Of a stretch of DNA of 64,000 nucleotides, positions 50,849 through 60,566 are shown one piece after another. Below the pieces are notes generated by a model that saw only the letters and a program-made list of their open reading frames with translations, searched no databases and was not told the origin of the DNA. Each line of letters starts with the position of its first letter. The first letter of the stretch is position 1. The position numbers and the translations under genes were made by a program. This DNA comes from an uncultured Lachnospiraceae bacterium (GTDB taxonomy: Bacteria; Bacillota; Clostridia; Lachnospirales; Lachnospiraceae): positions 1 to 64,000 of the forward strand of contig CATLHM010000007.1 of NCBI GenBank assembly GCA_949949005.1. Direction: 5' to 3'.

Positions 50849-51628
50849 ATGGACAAACAACAGAATTTCCAGAATTCACAGAGTATGTTTGAGACGGAGG
50901 ATGGCGCAGGATTGAAGATCATGTCAGGGATATATTGGGATCGGGGCAGGCGTTTCGTGAACCAGGATTCGCTTACCCTACAGCAGGCCCTTACCGAAAG
51001 AGGACGGGTGATGCTGGCGGCGGTGAGCGATGGGATCGGAGGCCTCTCGGAGGGAGAGAATGCCAGCGGTTTCATTACGGAGAGGCTGGCGGAGCATTTT
51101 TACAGAGAACTGACGGCACTGGCAGGCGAAAAGAGAGGAAGGAAGGCCATCAAGAGAAGTCTGCTTCGCTGCTTCTATGAGATGAATGGCCAGTTAAGGC
51201 ATTATGGAGCAGGAAAGGAAATCAGGCTGGGAGCCACCATATCTCTTTTATTTCTGTGGGGGAGGCGCTATGTGATTTTTCATCTGGGGGACAGCCGGAT
51301 TTATCTGTGCAGCCGCAGGGGGACAAGGCTCCTTACCAGAGATCACGGGACGGGAGGCGGGGTAACCAGATGCATGGGGAGCTTTCCTTTCCAATATCCG
51401 GACATTTATTTCGGGAGAGTTCACGGCAGAAGCGGCTTTCTTCTGTGTACGGACGGCTTTTACAGGACACTTGACAAGGAGGCCCTGAGGGCTCTGGCTC
51501 CCGGCGATATAGCGGGGGAGGAACAGATCGGGCGCAGGCTCAGGACGCTGGGAATGGAGGCTGAAAAAAAGGGAGAGCAGGATAACATGTCGGCGGTCTA
51601 CTGTATTGCTTATCGGGAGGTGCTATGA
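50849..51628 (+). CDS. PP2C-family Ser/Thr protein phosphatase
   Basis: 259 residues from the ATG at 50849; no ribosome site is obvious and ATGs at 50879 or 50921 are alternatives. All metal-binding motifs are present: VNQDSL, VSDGIGG, LGDSRIY, LCTDGFY and EQDNMSAV. It should reverse phosphorylation by the kinase encoded next, with which it overlaps by four bases (ATGA). Unlike PrpC/Stp of other Firmicutes it is not next to rlmN or rsgA; it sits between rseP and ispG. Confidence 0.92.
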   Translation: MDKQQNFQNSQSMFETEDGAGLKIMSGIYWDRGRRFVNQDSLTLQQALTERGRVMLAAVSDGIGGLSEGENASGFITERLAEHFYRELTALAGEKRGRKAIKRSLLRCFYEMNGQLRHYGAGKEIRLGATISLLFLWGRRYVIFHLGDSRIYLCSRRGTRLLTRDHGTGGGVTRCMGSFPFQYPDIYFGRVHGRSGFLLCTDGFYRTLDKEALRALAPGDIAGEEQIGRRLRTLGMEAEKKGEQDNMSAVYCIAYREVL

Positions 51629-53121
51629 CAGGGATTTTGGGAGGTAAATATGAGATACTGGGGCAGATCGGCTGTGGCGGTACGGGGAAAGTGTATCTGG
51701 CAAGAGACAGGCATTTGGAACGTTTGGTGGTGATCAAGGAGAGCAGCAAGGAACTTCTCCTTACGGAGCTGGAACTTTTAAAGGAGCTGCGCCATCCGGG
51801 ACTGCCTCTTGTTTACGACTGCTTTCGGCAGGAGGTTTGTTTGGAGGAGGATTTTTTGGAACAAGTATGTTCTTCGGAAGAGGGCTTACCGGACAGGCTT
51901 CAGCAGAAAAATTCTTGTCAGGAGAGCATCTTTCTTGTGATGGAGTATATTGAGGGCATGTCTCTTCGCAGGTATCTGGAAACCTATGGCAGGGTGCCGG
52001 AGGAACAGGTTCTTAAATGGGCCCAGGAGCTTTGCAGGATCCTGGCATATCTCCACGGAAGGTGCCCGGCAATTATCTACAGGGATCTGAAACCCGAAAA
52101 TATTATGATTCGTCAGGATGGCACGCTGAAACTTATTGACTTTGGAGGCGCCCTTGCCTATGCCTGGGGAAGCGAAAGGCAGGCGCTGTGTGCGGGAACG
52201 GCAGGGTATGCTCCGAAGGAGCAGTGGGAGCAGACCAAGGGGGACGTAACCTGGGACATATACGGGATGGGGGCAGTGCTCCATGAAATGCTCACCGGCG
52301 TAAGCCCCTGCCGTCCACCTTACGGGCGCCGTTCCGTTCTGGAATATGACAAAACCCTCTCGTCTGCCTGGGACAGGATTATAAGCGTCTGCACGGCCGG
52401 GGAGGCCTCTGATAGATATCAGAGTGCGGCTCAGCTTTTGGGGGAGCTGCGCAGGCTGGAGCAATCGGCCTGGGAAAGGCTGAAGGAGGGACTGTTTTGT
52501 CATAGCTCCCGAAGCCGGTTTCGGTTTTTGCTCGATCTTTTTGCCGGTATATGGCGGAGGATTAAGGAGCTGCTTCTCTTGATTTTTGGCGCCTATACCG
52601 CATTCTGCTTTATTCTTCCCCTGATAGAGGGGATTCCCGAAACATCTATCCCCTTTCCTTATCTGGAAAAACCTCTCTTGTTTCTCATGGTCACACTGGT
52701 GCTTTATCTCATTTTTTTTGGCAACCGTCGAAAGAGAAAAGTTATGCTGCGTCAGGAAAAGAATATCTGGCTTACGGAGAAGAAATTTTCGGGGCTGATT
52801 TGCCTGCTTTTTTTGCTGACCGGGCAGGTCTTTTTCCCCGGGGTGTTGGGATTTTTGGCGCCAAAGGCCTATGCCGGGGAAGGGCCGGAAAGCTTGTGGG
52901 TGGAAATGCGGGATGAGCAGGGCAGGAAGATGCTTCTTAAGGAGGATGCGGTATATGTGACAAAGAATCAGGTACGTTTTGAGCTTCCCGCCAAGAGGCT
53001 GCCCGATGAGGAGCTGGCCCTTCGGCTGGTGGCTGTGGGGGAGGATGGAAGGGCTTACAGCAGCCGGATTTTTTATATCCGGGGTGAAAAGGAAAAGACA
53101 CAGGCCGGAGATTTGAATTGA
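51625..53121 (+). CDS. Membrane Ser/Thr protein kinase with an exported C-terminal domain
   Basis: 498 residues. Kinase domain at about 1-285: glycine loop GCGGTGKVY (near 14-22), VVIKE lysine (near 34), catalytic loop YRDLKPENIM (near 152-161; Tyr replaces the usual His of HRD), LIDFGGA, and GTAGYAPKEQW. An insert at about 72-95 is acidic. Three predicted membrane helices follow (about 312-335, 345-365, 388-410), the last ending AYA-G like a signal-peptide site, leaving about 80 residues outside (beta-rich, LWVEMRDEQGR to RIFYIRG). There are no PASTA repeats, so the sensed signal is probably not muropeptides. Confidence 0.9.
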   Translation: MTGILGGKYEILGQIGCGGTGKVYLARDRHLERLVVIKESSKELLLTELELLKELRHPGLPLVYDCFRQEVCLEEDFLEQVCSSEEGLPDRLQQKNSCQESIFLVMEYIEGMSLRRYLETYGRVPEEQVLKWAQELCRILAYLHGRCPAIIYRDLKPENIMIRQDGTLKLIDFGGALAYAWGSERQALCAGTAGYAPKEQWEQTKGDVTWDIYGMGAVLHEMLTGVSPCRPPYGRRSVLEYDKTLSSAWDRIISVCTAGEASDRYQSAAQLLGELRRLEQSAWERLKEGLFCHSSRSRFRFLLDLFAGIWRRIKELLLLIFGAYTAFCFILPLIEGIPETSIPFPYLEKPLLFLMVTLVLYLIFFGNRRKRKVMLRQEKNIWLTEKKFSGLICLLFLLTGQVFFPGVLGFLAPKAYAGEGPESLWVEMRDEQGRKMLLKEDAVYVTKNQVRFELPAKRLPDEELALRLVAVGEDGRAYSSRIFYIRGEKEKTQAGDLN

Positions 53122-53216
53122 TATTCCCGGCGGGCTGACATATAATATTTTTGATAAAAGGGTTTACGAAAACCAACGGGAAGAAAAAGCTTATTTAAAA
53201 ACAGGAGGACAAGACA

Positions 53217-54266
53217 ATGGCAGAGACTACACGGGTGGTCAGGATTGGAGAGCGGGTAATTGGAGGCGGAAATCCCATATTGATTCAGTCCATGACCAAT
53301 ACAAGGACGGAGGATGTGAAAGGTACGGTGGAGCAGATCCACAGATTGGAAAAGGCAGGATGCGAGATCATCCGCTGTACGGTTCCCACCTGGGAGGCAG
53401 CCAAAGCGCTTAGGGAAATCAAGGAACAGATTTCGATTCCTCTTGTGGCAGATATTCACTTTGATTATAAAATGGCAATTGCCGCCATAGAAAATGGGGC
53501 GGACAAGATCAGAATCAACCCCGGTAACATTGGCGGGAAAGACAAGGTGGCGGCAGTGGTTGCGGCAGCTAAGGAGAGAAATATTCCCATCCGTGTAGGG
53601 GTCAACAGCGGATCATTGGAAAAGGAACTGGTGGAAAAATATCATGGTGTGACAGCCCAGGGGCTGGTAGAGAGCGCTCTGGACAAGGTGGGGATGATCG
53701 AAGAGCTGGGATATGAAAATATGGTAATCAGCATCAAGTCCTCCGATGTGATGATGTGCGTCAAAGCCCATGAGATCCTGGCTAAGAAGACAGATTATCC
53801 TCTGCATGTGGGAATCACGGAGGCCGGAACGGTTTTTAGCGGCAATATCAAGTCTGCCATCGGATTGGGGCTCATCCTCCATCAGGGAATTGGAGATACC
53901 ATTCGGGTTTCCCTTACCGGAGACCCGGTGGAGGAAATCAAGTCTGCCAAACTGATTTTGAGAACCCTGGGCCTTCGCAAAGGGGGGATAGAGGTGGTTT
54001 CCTGTCCCACCTGCGGCAGGACAAAGATCGACCTGATCGGACTTGCCGGTAAGGTGGAGGCCATGGTGGCGGACTTCCCTTTGGATATCAAGGTGGCGGT
54101 GATGGGATGTGCCGTAAATGGCCCCGGAGAGGCCAGGGAAGCGGATATCGGCATCGCAGGGGGAATCGGCGAGGGACTGCTGATTAAGAAGGGTGAGATC
54201 ATCAGGAAGGTACCGGAGGATGAGCTTCTTGCGGTGCTTAAGGAAGAATTGGAGAATTGGGAATAA
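53217..54266 (+). CDS. ispG: 4-hydroxy-3-methylbut-2-enyl diphosphate synthase
   Basis: 349 residues, MEP-pathway iron-sulfur enzyme of the short bacterial type. Starts TRVVRIGERVIGGGNPILIQSM; the TIM barrel contains PLVADIHFDYKMA and RINPGNIGG. The cluster ligands are visible in VSCPTCGRTKIDL and VMGCAVNGPGEA (three Cys) with a following Glu. AGGAGGACAAGAC precedes the ATG. polC starts one base after the stop. Confidence 0.98.
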   Translation: MAETTRVVRIGERVIGGGNPILIQSMTNTRTEDVKGTVEQIHRLEKAGCEIIRCTVPTWEAAKALREIKEQISIPLVADIHFDYKMAIAAIENGADKIRINPGNIGGKDKVAAVVAAAKERNIPIRVGVNSGSLEKELVEKYHGVTAQGLVESALDKVGMIEELGYENMVISIKSSDVMMCVKAHEILAKKTDYPLHVGITEAGTVFSGNIKSAIGLGLILHQGIGDTIRVSLTGDPVEEIKSAKLILRTLGLRKGGIEVVSCPTCGRTKIDLIGLAGKVEAMVADFPLDIKVAVMGCAVNGPGEAREADIGIAGGIGEGLLIKKGEIIRKVPEDELLAVLKEELENWE

Positions 54267-54267
54267 A

Positions 54268-57200
54268 ATGGCGAAACAGTTTTTTGAGGTGTTTCCGGCT
54301 TTGAAGCTGGATAAAAAAATACAGGATTTGTTTGAACAGGTAACGGTGGAGAAGGTTTCCGCAACCAAAAGCAGGGACTATATCAGGGTCACGGTCTCGA
54401 GCAGCTATCTGATTCCCAAGGAGACTGTTTTTCGGGTGGAAGCGGAGATCAAAAAGCAGCTTTTTGCCTACCAGCCTGTGGTGGTGAAGCTCTACGAGAG
54501 GTTCAGATTGTCCGAACAGTACACGCCCGAAAAACTGATGGATGCCTATAAGGAAAGTATTTTGTTAGAGCTAAAGGCCTACAGTCCTGTTGAATACCAT
54601 CTCTTTAAAGGGGCAGATATTTCCTTTGCAGGGACACAGAAGCTTACCCTTACGGTGGAGGATACCACGCCGGCCAGAAGCAAGGCCCCGGAGCTGAGCC
54701 GTATCATAGAGAAGATTTTTAATGAGCGGTGCGGTTTTTCCCTGATGTGCAGGATGGAATACAAAGAGAAGAAAAGCAGCTCACGGCAGGAGGAGGATAT
54801 TCTCATTGCCCGGCAGGTGGCAGAGATTGCCCAAAGAGCGGCACTTATGGCAGGAGGGAATGATTCCGGCGGTTCTGACAGGGCAGACAGGCCCCAGCCT
54901 GCTTTCCAGGGAACCGGACAGGAGAAAAAGGAAGTCCGTCCCATTTCGGAACAGCCCAAGGTAGTTCCAGGCCGGGGAAATACCGGAGCTTTTTCAGCGG
55001 ACGATAAGAAGGGGCTTCGCAGAGGGGAGGCCGGCAAGGGAGTCCGTCCTGACTTTAAGAGGCCTGTCAGGCGCTCCGACAATCCGGATGTGATCTACGG
55101 CAGAGATTTTCAGGAGGAAGCTATTCCCATAGAAGATATTGAGGGAGAGATGGGCGAGGTGGTCATCCGGGGGAAGATCATCAGCTTTGATTCCAGGGAG
55201 ATCCGGAACCAGAAGACGATTTTGATGTTTGACGTGACGGATTTTACGGATACCATGACCATCAAGCTCTTTACCCACAACGAACAGGTGGCGGAGATCA
55301 CCGAAGGGATGAAGAAGGGAGCTTTTATCAAGCTTAAGGGAGTCACATCCATCGACAAATTTGACAATGAGCTCACCATAGGCTCTGTCCTGGGTGTAAA
55401 AAAGATTCCGGACTTTACCACATCCCGCAATGACAATAGCCTGAAAAAAAGGGTGGAGCTTCACTGTCATACCAAGATGAGCGATATGGACGGGGTTTCC
55501 GAGGCAAAGGATATCGTAAAGCGCGCCTATCAGTGGGGACATCCGGCTATTGCCATAACGGATCACGGGGTGGTACAGGCTTTTCCGGATGCCAATCACG
55601 TGTGGGAGGATTTGTGGAAGGAAGAGAAGGGCAAACGTAAGGAGGCCGGAGAGCCCGCGCCGGATAAGCAGGATTTCTTTAAGATCATCTATGGAATGGA
55701 GGCTTATCTGGTGGACGATCTGCAGGAGCTGGTGATGGGAGAGGAAGGCCAGGATTTTACCTCTGATTTTGTAGTATTTGACATAGAGACAACGGGCTTT
55801 TCACCGGTGAACAACAGAATTATCGAGATTGGCGCAGTGAGGGTAAAGGGGGGAGAGATCGCGGATAAATTTTCCGCATTTGTGAACCCTGACGTGCCCA
55901 TTCCCTTTGAGATTGAAAAGTTGACAGGCATCAACGACAGTATGGTGGTGGACGCGCCTTACATAGAGCAGGTATTGCCGGAATTTCTGGAGTTTTGTGG
56001 GGATGCGGTATTGGTGGCCCATAATGCGGGGTTTGATATGAGTTTTATCAGGGAAAATGCCATGAGACAGGGGATTAGCCGGAAATTTACCTGTGCCGAC
56101 ACCCTTGGGATTGCCAGAATCCTCCTTCCCCATCAGGGCAAGCATACCTTGGACGCAGTGGCGAAAACCCTGGGCGTGTCCTTGGAGAACCATCACAGGG
56201 CGGTGGATGATGCCCAGGCCACGGCGGAGATTTTCGTAAAATTTATTCCCATGCTTAAGGAGGCCGGTGCTGATACCCTTGCCAAGGTAAACGCTATGGG
56301 GGATTCCAGCCCGGAGATCGTGAAGAGGCTTCCCTCCTACCATGCCATTATCCTGGCGGAGAATAACGTGGGAAGGGAGAATCTCTATACCCTTGTGTCG
56401 GAATCCCACCTGACTTATTACAGTAAACGTCCCCGTGTCCCCAAAAGCTTTCTGATGAAGCATCGGGAGGGACTGATCCTGGGAAGCGCCTGTGAGGCAG
56501 GAGAGCTCTACCGGGCTCTTCTGGACGGAAGGCCGCAGACGGAGATTGCCCGGATTGTGAATTTTTATGATTATCTGGAGATCCAGCCGGTGGGGAATAA
56601 TCAGTTTATGATAGAATCCGAAAAGATTACGGCCATAAACAGTGTGGAAGATATCCAGGAGGTAAACCGCAGGATCGTTGCCCTTGGGGAAGAGTTTCAC
56701 AAGCCGGTGGTAGCTACCTGCGACGTCCATTTCTTAGAGCCGGAGGATGAGGTCTACCGGCGTATCATCATGGCAGGTAAGCATTTTGCGGATGCGGACA
56801 ACCAGGCCCCCCTTTACCTGCGGACCACGGAGGAAATGCTGGAAGAATTTTCCTATCTTGGGAGAGAAAAGGCGGAGGAAGTGGTGATCACCAACACCAA
56901 CCGGATTGCAGACCGGATTGATGTGATGGCGCCGGTGCGGCCGGATAAGTGTCCTCCGGTGATCCCTGACAGCGATAAGACATTGACGGATATCTGTTAT
57001 AACCGGGCCCATGAACTCTATGGAGAGGAATTGCCCCAGATCGTAAAAGACCGTCTGGAAAAGGAACTGAATTCCATTATTACCAATGGCTTTGCGGTGA
57101 TGTATATTATTGCCCAGAAGCTGGTGTGGAAATCCGTGGAGGACGGATATCTGGTGGGTTCCCGCGGCTCCGTAGGTTCTTCCCTGGTGGCTTTCATGGC

Positions 57201-58848
57201 GGGAATCACGGAGGTGAACTCCTTAAGCGCCCACTATCGGTGCCCTTCCTGCCACTACTGTGATTTTGACTCCCCGGAGATCAAGGCCTATGCGGGAAAC
57301 GCGGGCTGCGACCTGCCGGATAAGAAATGCCCGGTATGTGGGGAAAATCTGGTGAAGGACGGCTTTGACATTCCTTTCGAGACCTTCCTGGGATTTAAAG
57401 GGGATAAGGAGCCGGACATTGACCTGAATTTTTCGGGGGAATATCAGAGTAAGGCCCACAAGTACACGGAGGTCATTTTCGGCGCAGGCCAGACCTACCG
57501 GGCAGGAACCATAGCTACCTTGGCGGATAAGACGGCATTCGGATATGTGAAGAATTATTATGAGGAGAGGGGGAGACGCAAGCGGGTCTGCGAGATCAAC
57601 CGGATTGTGGGGGGCTGCACAGGAATCAGGCGCAGCACCGGCCAGCACCCGGGAGGCATTATCGTTCTGCCCATGGGGGAGGATATCAATTCCTTTACGC
57701 CGGTACAGCATCCGGCTAATGACATGGCCACGGATATCGTAACCACGCATTTTGATTATCACTCCATCGACCATAACCTGCTAAAGCTTGACATACTGGG
57801 GCACGACGATCCCACCATGATCCGTATGCTTCAGGATCTGACACAGATTGATCCCACCAAGATCCCTCTGGACGATAAGCAGGTGATGAGCCTGTTCCAG
57901 AATACCTCAGCCCTTGGCATTACGCCGGAGCAGATTGACGGATGCCCGGTGGGTTCTCTTGGCATACCGGAGTTCGGCACGGAATTTGTGATCCAGATGC
58001 TTCTTGATACCAAGCCCCAGAGCCTTTCGGATCTGATCAGGATTTCAGGATTAGGCCATGGGACGGATGTGTGGCTGGGAAATGCACAGACACTGATTTT
58101 AGACGGCAAGGCAACGATTTCCACGGCAATCTGCTGTAGGGACGACATTATGATCTACCTGATCAATCAGGGAGTGGACAGCGCCCTGGCCTTTACGATT
58201 ATGGAAAGCGTCCGTAAGGGAAAGGGACTGAAACCTGAGTGGGAAGCGGCCATGAAGGAAAAGGATGTGCCGGACTGGTATATCTGGTCCTGTAAAAAGA
58301 TTAAGTACATGTTCCCGAAAGCCCACGCGGCGGCTTATGTGATGATGGCATGGCGGATTGCTTACTGTAAGATCAATTATCCCCTGGCCTACTATGCCTC
58401 CTATTTTTCCATACGCGCCTCGGCTTTTTCCTATGATATCATGTGTCGGGGACAAAATCGTCTGGAAAATGTGATGGCAGAGTATAAAAGGAGGAGCGAT
58501 ACCCTAAGCAAAAAAGAGCAGGATACTTTTAAAGATATGAAAATCGTTCAGGAGATGTATGCCAGGGGCTTTGACTTTGTCCCCATAGATATTTTCATTG
58601 CCCATTCCAGAAACTTCCAAATTGTGGGTGATAAGCTGATGCCCTCCTTAAATAGCATCGACGGTTTGGGGGAGAAGGCGGCGGACGCCATTGTGGAGGC
58701 GGCTAAGGATGGCCCTTTCCTTTCCAGGGATGATTTCCGGGACAGGACAAAGGTTTCCAAGACGGTGGTAGATATGATGTATGACCTGGGACTTTTGGGC
58801 GAGCTGCCGGAATCTAATCAGATCAGTTTGTTTGATTTTGTGTCATAG
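54268..58848 (+). CDS. polC: DNA polymerase III PolC-type (replicative polymerase with proofreading exonuclease)
   Basis: 1526 residues, slightly longer than Bacillus PolC (about 1440). N-terminal domains and a basic linker (about 190-275), OB domain, PHP domain with VELHCHTKMSDMDG (near 397), DEDDh exonuclease inserted in the PHP (VFDIETTGFSPV near 505; HHRAVDDAQATA), zinc motif CPSCHYC...CPVCG, catalytic DxD in EPDIDLNF (near 1050), and the helix-hairpin-helix region near the end (NSIDGLGEKAADAIVEA). The ATG at 54268 (MAKQFFEVFPALKL) is preferred; longer in-frame reading lies within ispG. Confidence 0.97.
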   Translation: MAKQFFEVFPALKLDKKIQDLFEQVTVEKVSATKSRDYIRVTVSSSYLIPKETVFRVEAEIKKQLFAYQPVVVKLYERFRLSEQYTPEKLMDAYKESILLELKAYSPVEYHLFKGADISFAGTQKLTLTVEDTTPARSKAPELSRIIEKIFNERCGFSLMCRMEYKEKKSSSRQEEDILIARQVAEIAQRAALMAGGNDSGGSDRADRPQPAFQGTGQEKKEVRPISEQPKVVPGRGNTGAFSADDKKGLRRGEAGKGVRPDFKRPVRRSDNPDVIYGRDFQEEAIPIEDIEGEMGEVVIRGKIISFDSREIRNQKTILMFDVTDFTDTMTIKLFTHNEQVAEITEGMKKGAFIKLKGVTSIDKFDNELTIGSVLGVKKIPDFTTSRNDNSLKKRVELHCHTKMSDMDGVSEAKDIVKRAYQWGHPAIAITDHGVVQAFPDANHVWEDLWKEEKGKRKEAGEPAPDKQDFFKIIYGMEAYLVDDLQELVMGEEGQDFTSDFVVFDIETTGFSPVNNRIIEIGAVRVKGGEIADKFSAFVNPDVPIPFEIEKLTGINDSMVVDAPYIEQVLPEFLEFCGDAVLVAHNAGFDMSFIRENAMRQGISRKFTCADTLGIARILLPHQGKHTLDAVAKTLGVSLENHHRAVDDAQATAEIFVKFIPMLKEAGADTLAKVNAMGDSSPEIVKRLPSYHAIILAENNVGRENLYTLVSESHLTYYSKRPRVPKSFLMKHREGLILGSACEAGELYRALLDGRPQTEIARIVNFYDYLEIQPVGNNQFMIESEKITAINSVEDIQEVNRRIVALGEEFHKPVVATCDVHFLEPEDEVYRRIIMAGKHFADADNQAPLYLRTTEEMLEEFSYLGREKAEEVVITNTNRIADRIDVMAPVRPDKCPPVIPDSDKTLTDICYNRAHELYGEELPQIVKDRLEKELNSIITNGFAVMYIIAQKLVWKSVEDGYLVGSRGSVGSSLVAFMAGITEVNSLSAHYRCPSCHYCDFDSPEIKAYAGNAGCDLPDKKCPVCGENLVKDGFDIPFETFLGFKGDKEPDIDLNFSGEYQSKAHKYTEVIFGAGQTYRAGTIATLADKTAFGYVKNYYEERGRRKRVCEINRIVGGCTGIRRSTGQHPGGIIVLPMGEDINSFTPVQHPANDMATDIVTTHFDYHSIDHNLLKLDILGHDDPTMIRMLQDLTQIDPTKIPLDDKQVMSLFQNTSALGITPEQIDGCPVGSLGIPEFGTEFVIQMLLDTKPQSLSDLIRISGLGHGTDVWLGNAQTLILDGKATISTAICCRDDIMIYLINQGVDSALAFTIMESVRKGKGLKPEWEAAMKEKDVPDWYIWSCKKIKYMFPKAHAAAYVMMAWRIAYCKINYPLAYYASYFSIRASAFSYDIMCRGQNRLENVMAEYKRRSDTLSKKEQDTFKDMKIVQEMYARGFDFVPIDIFIAHSRNFQIVGDKLMPSLNSIDGLGEKAADAIVEAAKDGPFLSRDDFRDRTKVSKTVVDMMYDLGLLGELPESNQISLFDFVS

Positions 58849-58862
58849 AAAGGAGAAAATGG

Positions 58863-59438
58863 ATGACAAACAATGAATTACTGCTTGCAATGTCAGATAT
58901 GATGGATGCGAAGCTAAAGCCTATTTATGTAAAACTGGACAGGCTGGAGGAGAGAATGGGTGGTCTGGAAGAGAGGATGGACAGACTGGAAGAGAGAATG
59001 GACGCTCTGGAAGAGAAGATGGACAGGCTGGAAGAGAGAATGGACGCTCTGGAAGAGAGAATGGACAGGCTGGAAGAGAGAATGGACGCTCTGGAGGAAA
59101 GAGTGGACAGGCTGGAAGAAAGAGTGGGAAGCCTGGAAATTAGAGTGGTAAAGCTGGAAGAAAGAGTGGGAAGCCTGGAAATTACGGTGGTGAAGCTGGA
59201 AGAAAAAGTGGGAAGCATGGAAAGCAGGGTGGTGAAGCTTGAACATCACGTAAAAAGGATAGAAGTCGATATACTGGAAAATAATGTTGTGCGAAGGCTC
59301 AATACCATCGAGGCATATTATGTGGAAACCTCGAAAAGATACCAGGCGTCTGCGGATTATATGGAAGGCGTCCAGGCGGACGTCTCGGTGTTAAAGCTGG
59401 TGGTTCAGGATCACAGCAAAAAACTTCAGGCGATGTGA
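58863..59438 (+). CDS. Coiled-coil protein built from heptad repeats, function unknown
   Basis: 191 residues. After MTNNELLLAMSDMMDAKLKPIYVKLDRL, fourteen exact heptads follow (LEERMDR / LEERMDA alternating, later LEERVGS / LEIRVVK), residues 28-125, then a non-repetitive helical C-terminus. No membrane segment or signal peptide, so probably a cytoplasmic rod. It follows polC by 14 bases with AAAGGAG, so it is likely co-transcribed with polC. Similar Lachnospiraceae proteins vary in heptad number, as far as I recall; no function is known to me. Confidence 0.85.
   Translation: MTNNELLLAMSDMMDAKLKPIYVKLDRLEERMGGLEERMDRLEERMDALEEKMDRLEERMDALEERMDRLEERMDALEERVDRLEERVGSLEIRVVKLEERVGSLEITVVKLEEKVGSMESRVVKLEHHVKRIEVDILENNVVRRLNTIEAYYVETSKRYQASADYMEGVQADVSVLKLVVQDHSKKLQAM
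58944..59237 (+). repeat. 21-base tandem repeat array (14 units) inside the coiled-coil gene
   Basis: Units of CTGGAAGAGAGAATGGACxxx run without gap from 58944 to 59237. In the first half they alternate in pairs (GCT- and AGG-ending units), giving a 42-base higher-order period. Units are nearly identical at the 5' side and diverge toward the 3' side, as expected from recent expansion at one end. Because 21 is a multiple of three, all six frames stay open here. Confidence 0.92.
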
Positions 59439-59449
59439 ACCAGGGGGAT

Positions 59450-60352
59450 TTAAGCATTGCTGCGGAAAGGATCGCCTGGAACGAAGTATTCCTGCCCAGC
59501 AGGGGCTTGCTTGCGGTATTCTCTGGGACTCATGTGATAGTAGCCACGGAAAGCAGAGGAAAAATGCTCGGCGGAGGAATAGCCCAGCTCCTCTGATACG
59601 GAGGTGATGCTTCTTTCTGTGTCTGCAAGGAGGATCGCGGCAGCAGACATTTTTGCTTCTGTCTTTTTTTCCTGGAAGGATTTCCCATAAAATTCAGTCA
59701 GAAGCCTTTGGGTTTGCCGGGGACTTAAATTCAGCCTTTGGGCAAGAGTGCTAAGGGACAGGGAAGAGTACTCGTAGAGAAAATACTCCTCTATGATCAC
59801 GGATTCCGTATCTTTTACCTTATTTTTGGGAAAGGAAGTCTGGGATATCTTACATTGCTCATAGTTACGGATTGTGTAAATGATTAGCTGGGACAAAAGT
59901 AGCTCGGCCTGGGTCTGATATCCGGTATATCGGTTTTTTAACTCATCAAAAAGCTGTCTCATAAGTCCATGGATGCCCTGGGTATCCCTTCCAATCCAAA
60001 AGGGAGTGGACAGGAAGGCGTCCAGTACAGGAGAGGGATTTTTTGGATGAGCGCTGGGGCGAATCTTAAAATAGACGCAGTATTCCTGCATGGGGTCTGA
60101 CAGGAGAGGGGTCTGTGCGTGGTCAATATGGGGCCCTGTGACGAAAAGCGTATTCGGATGAATGTCGTAGTACTGGCGGTTTGCCTTTAATTTACCTTTG
60201 CCATAGGGAATATAGTGAATTTCATAGCATCCGTTTCCGTGGCTGTGGGAGGGAATCGTCCGGGTAAAGCGTTCAAAAACAATGTTCAATGCCTGAAAGG
60301 AGGCATCGTCTATTGTGAAATGGATATTCATGTCTGTATAAAGAGTTTTCAT
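59450..60352 (-). CDS. AraC-family transcriptional regulator
   Basis: 300 residues (306 if the upstream ATG at 60370 is used; I prefer 60352 because GGAGG precedes it on the minus strand). N-terminal cupin-type sugar-sensing domain (HSHGNGCYEIHYIPYGKGK, PNTLFVTGPHIDH) and C-terminal double helix-turn-helix (SLSTLAQRLNLSPRQTQRLLTEFYG, then ITSVSEELGYSSAEHFSSAFRGYYHMSPREYR, in pieces). It is divergent from the dehydrogenase gene and is the likely regulator of the sugar locus to its right. It ends 11 bases from the coiled-coil gene, tail to tail. Confidence 0.93.
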   Translation of the reverse strand: MKTLYTDMNIHFTIDDASFQALNIVFERFTRTIPSHSHGNGCYEIHYIPYGKGKLKANRQYYDIHPNTLFVTGPHIDHAQTPLLSDPMQEYCVYFKIRPSAHPKNPSPVLDAFLSTPFWIGRDTQGIHGLMRQLFDELKNRYTGYQTQAELLLSQLIIYTIRNYEQCKISQTSFPKNKVKDTESVIIEEYFLYEYSSLSLSTLAQRLNLSPRQTQRLLTEFYGKSFQEKKTEAKMSAAAILLADTERSITSVSEELGYSSAEHFSSAFRGYYHMSPREYRKQAPAGQEYFVPGDPFRSNA

Positions 60353-60370
60353 AGGGAGCTCTTCCTCCAT

Positions 60371-60566
60371 ACTTCTGATCTATCTATTATATCATTAAAC
60401 CTTCAAAAACACGACATATATATGAATAATATGGCATGTATCGCACTTAAAAAATATTCCCGTGGGTTTATAATAAAAAGTAGGAAAGCAGGCGGCGCCG
60501 GGAACAGGAACCGGAGCAGAAAAAGGTGAGCCGGCAATTTGCGGTATGACGAAAAGGAGAATGATT
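60371..60566. promoter_or_regulatory. Divergent control region between the AraC regulator and the dehydrogenase gene
   Basis: Rightward: TATAAT at 60469-60474 with a weak TTAAAA (60447-60452, 16-base spacer). Leftward: TATAAT on the minus strand at about 60397-60392 with no convincing -35. Between them lies an AT-rich stretch with imperfect symmetry (CATATATATG at about 60415-60424). No operator can be assigned with confidence. Confidence 0.35.

Noticed and set aside
55801-56730. 309-codon open frame antisense to polC
   Set aside because: Same reason; polC frame is fully explained by conserved motifs on the plus strand.
58914-59249. Several open frames on both strands across the coiled-coil gene
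   Set aside because: They result from the 21-base repeat, which keeps every frame open; only the frame with AAAGGAG and a heptad pattern is supported.
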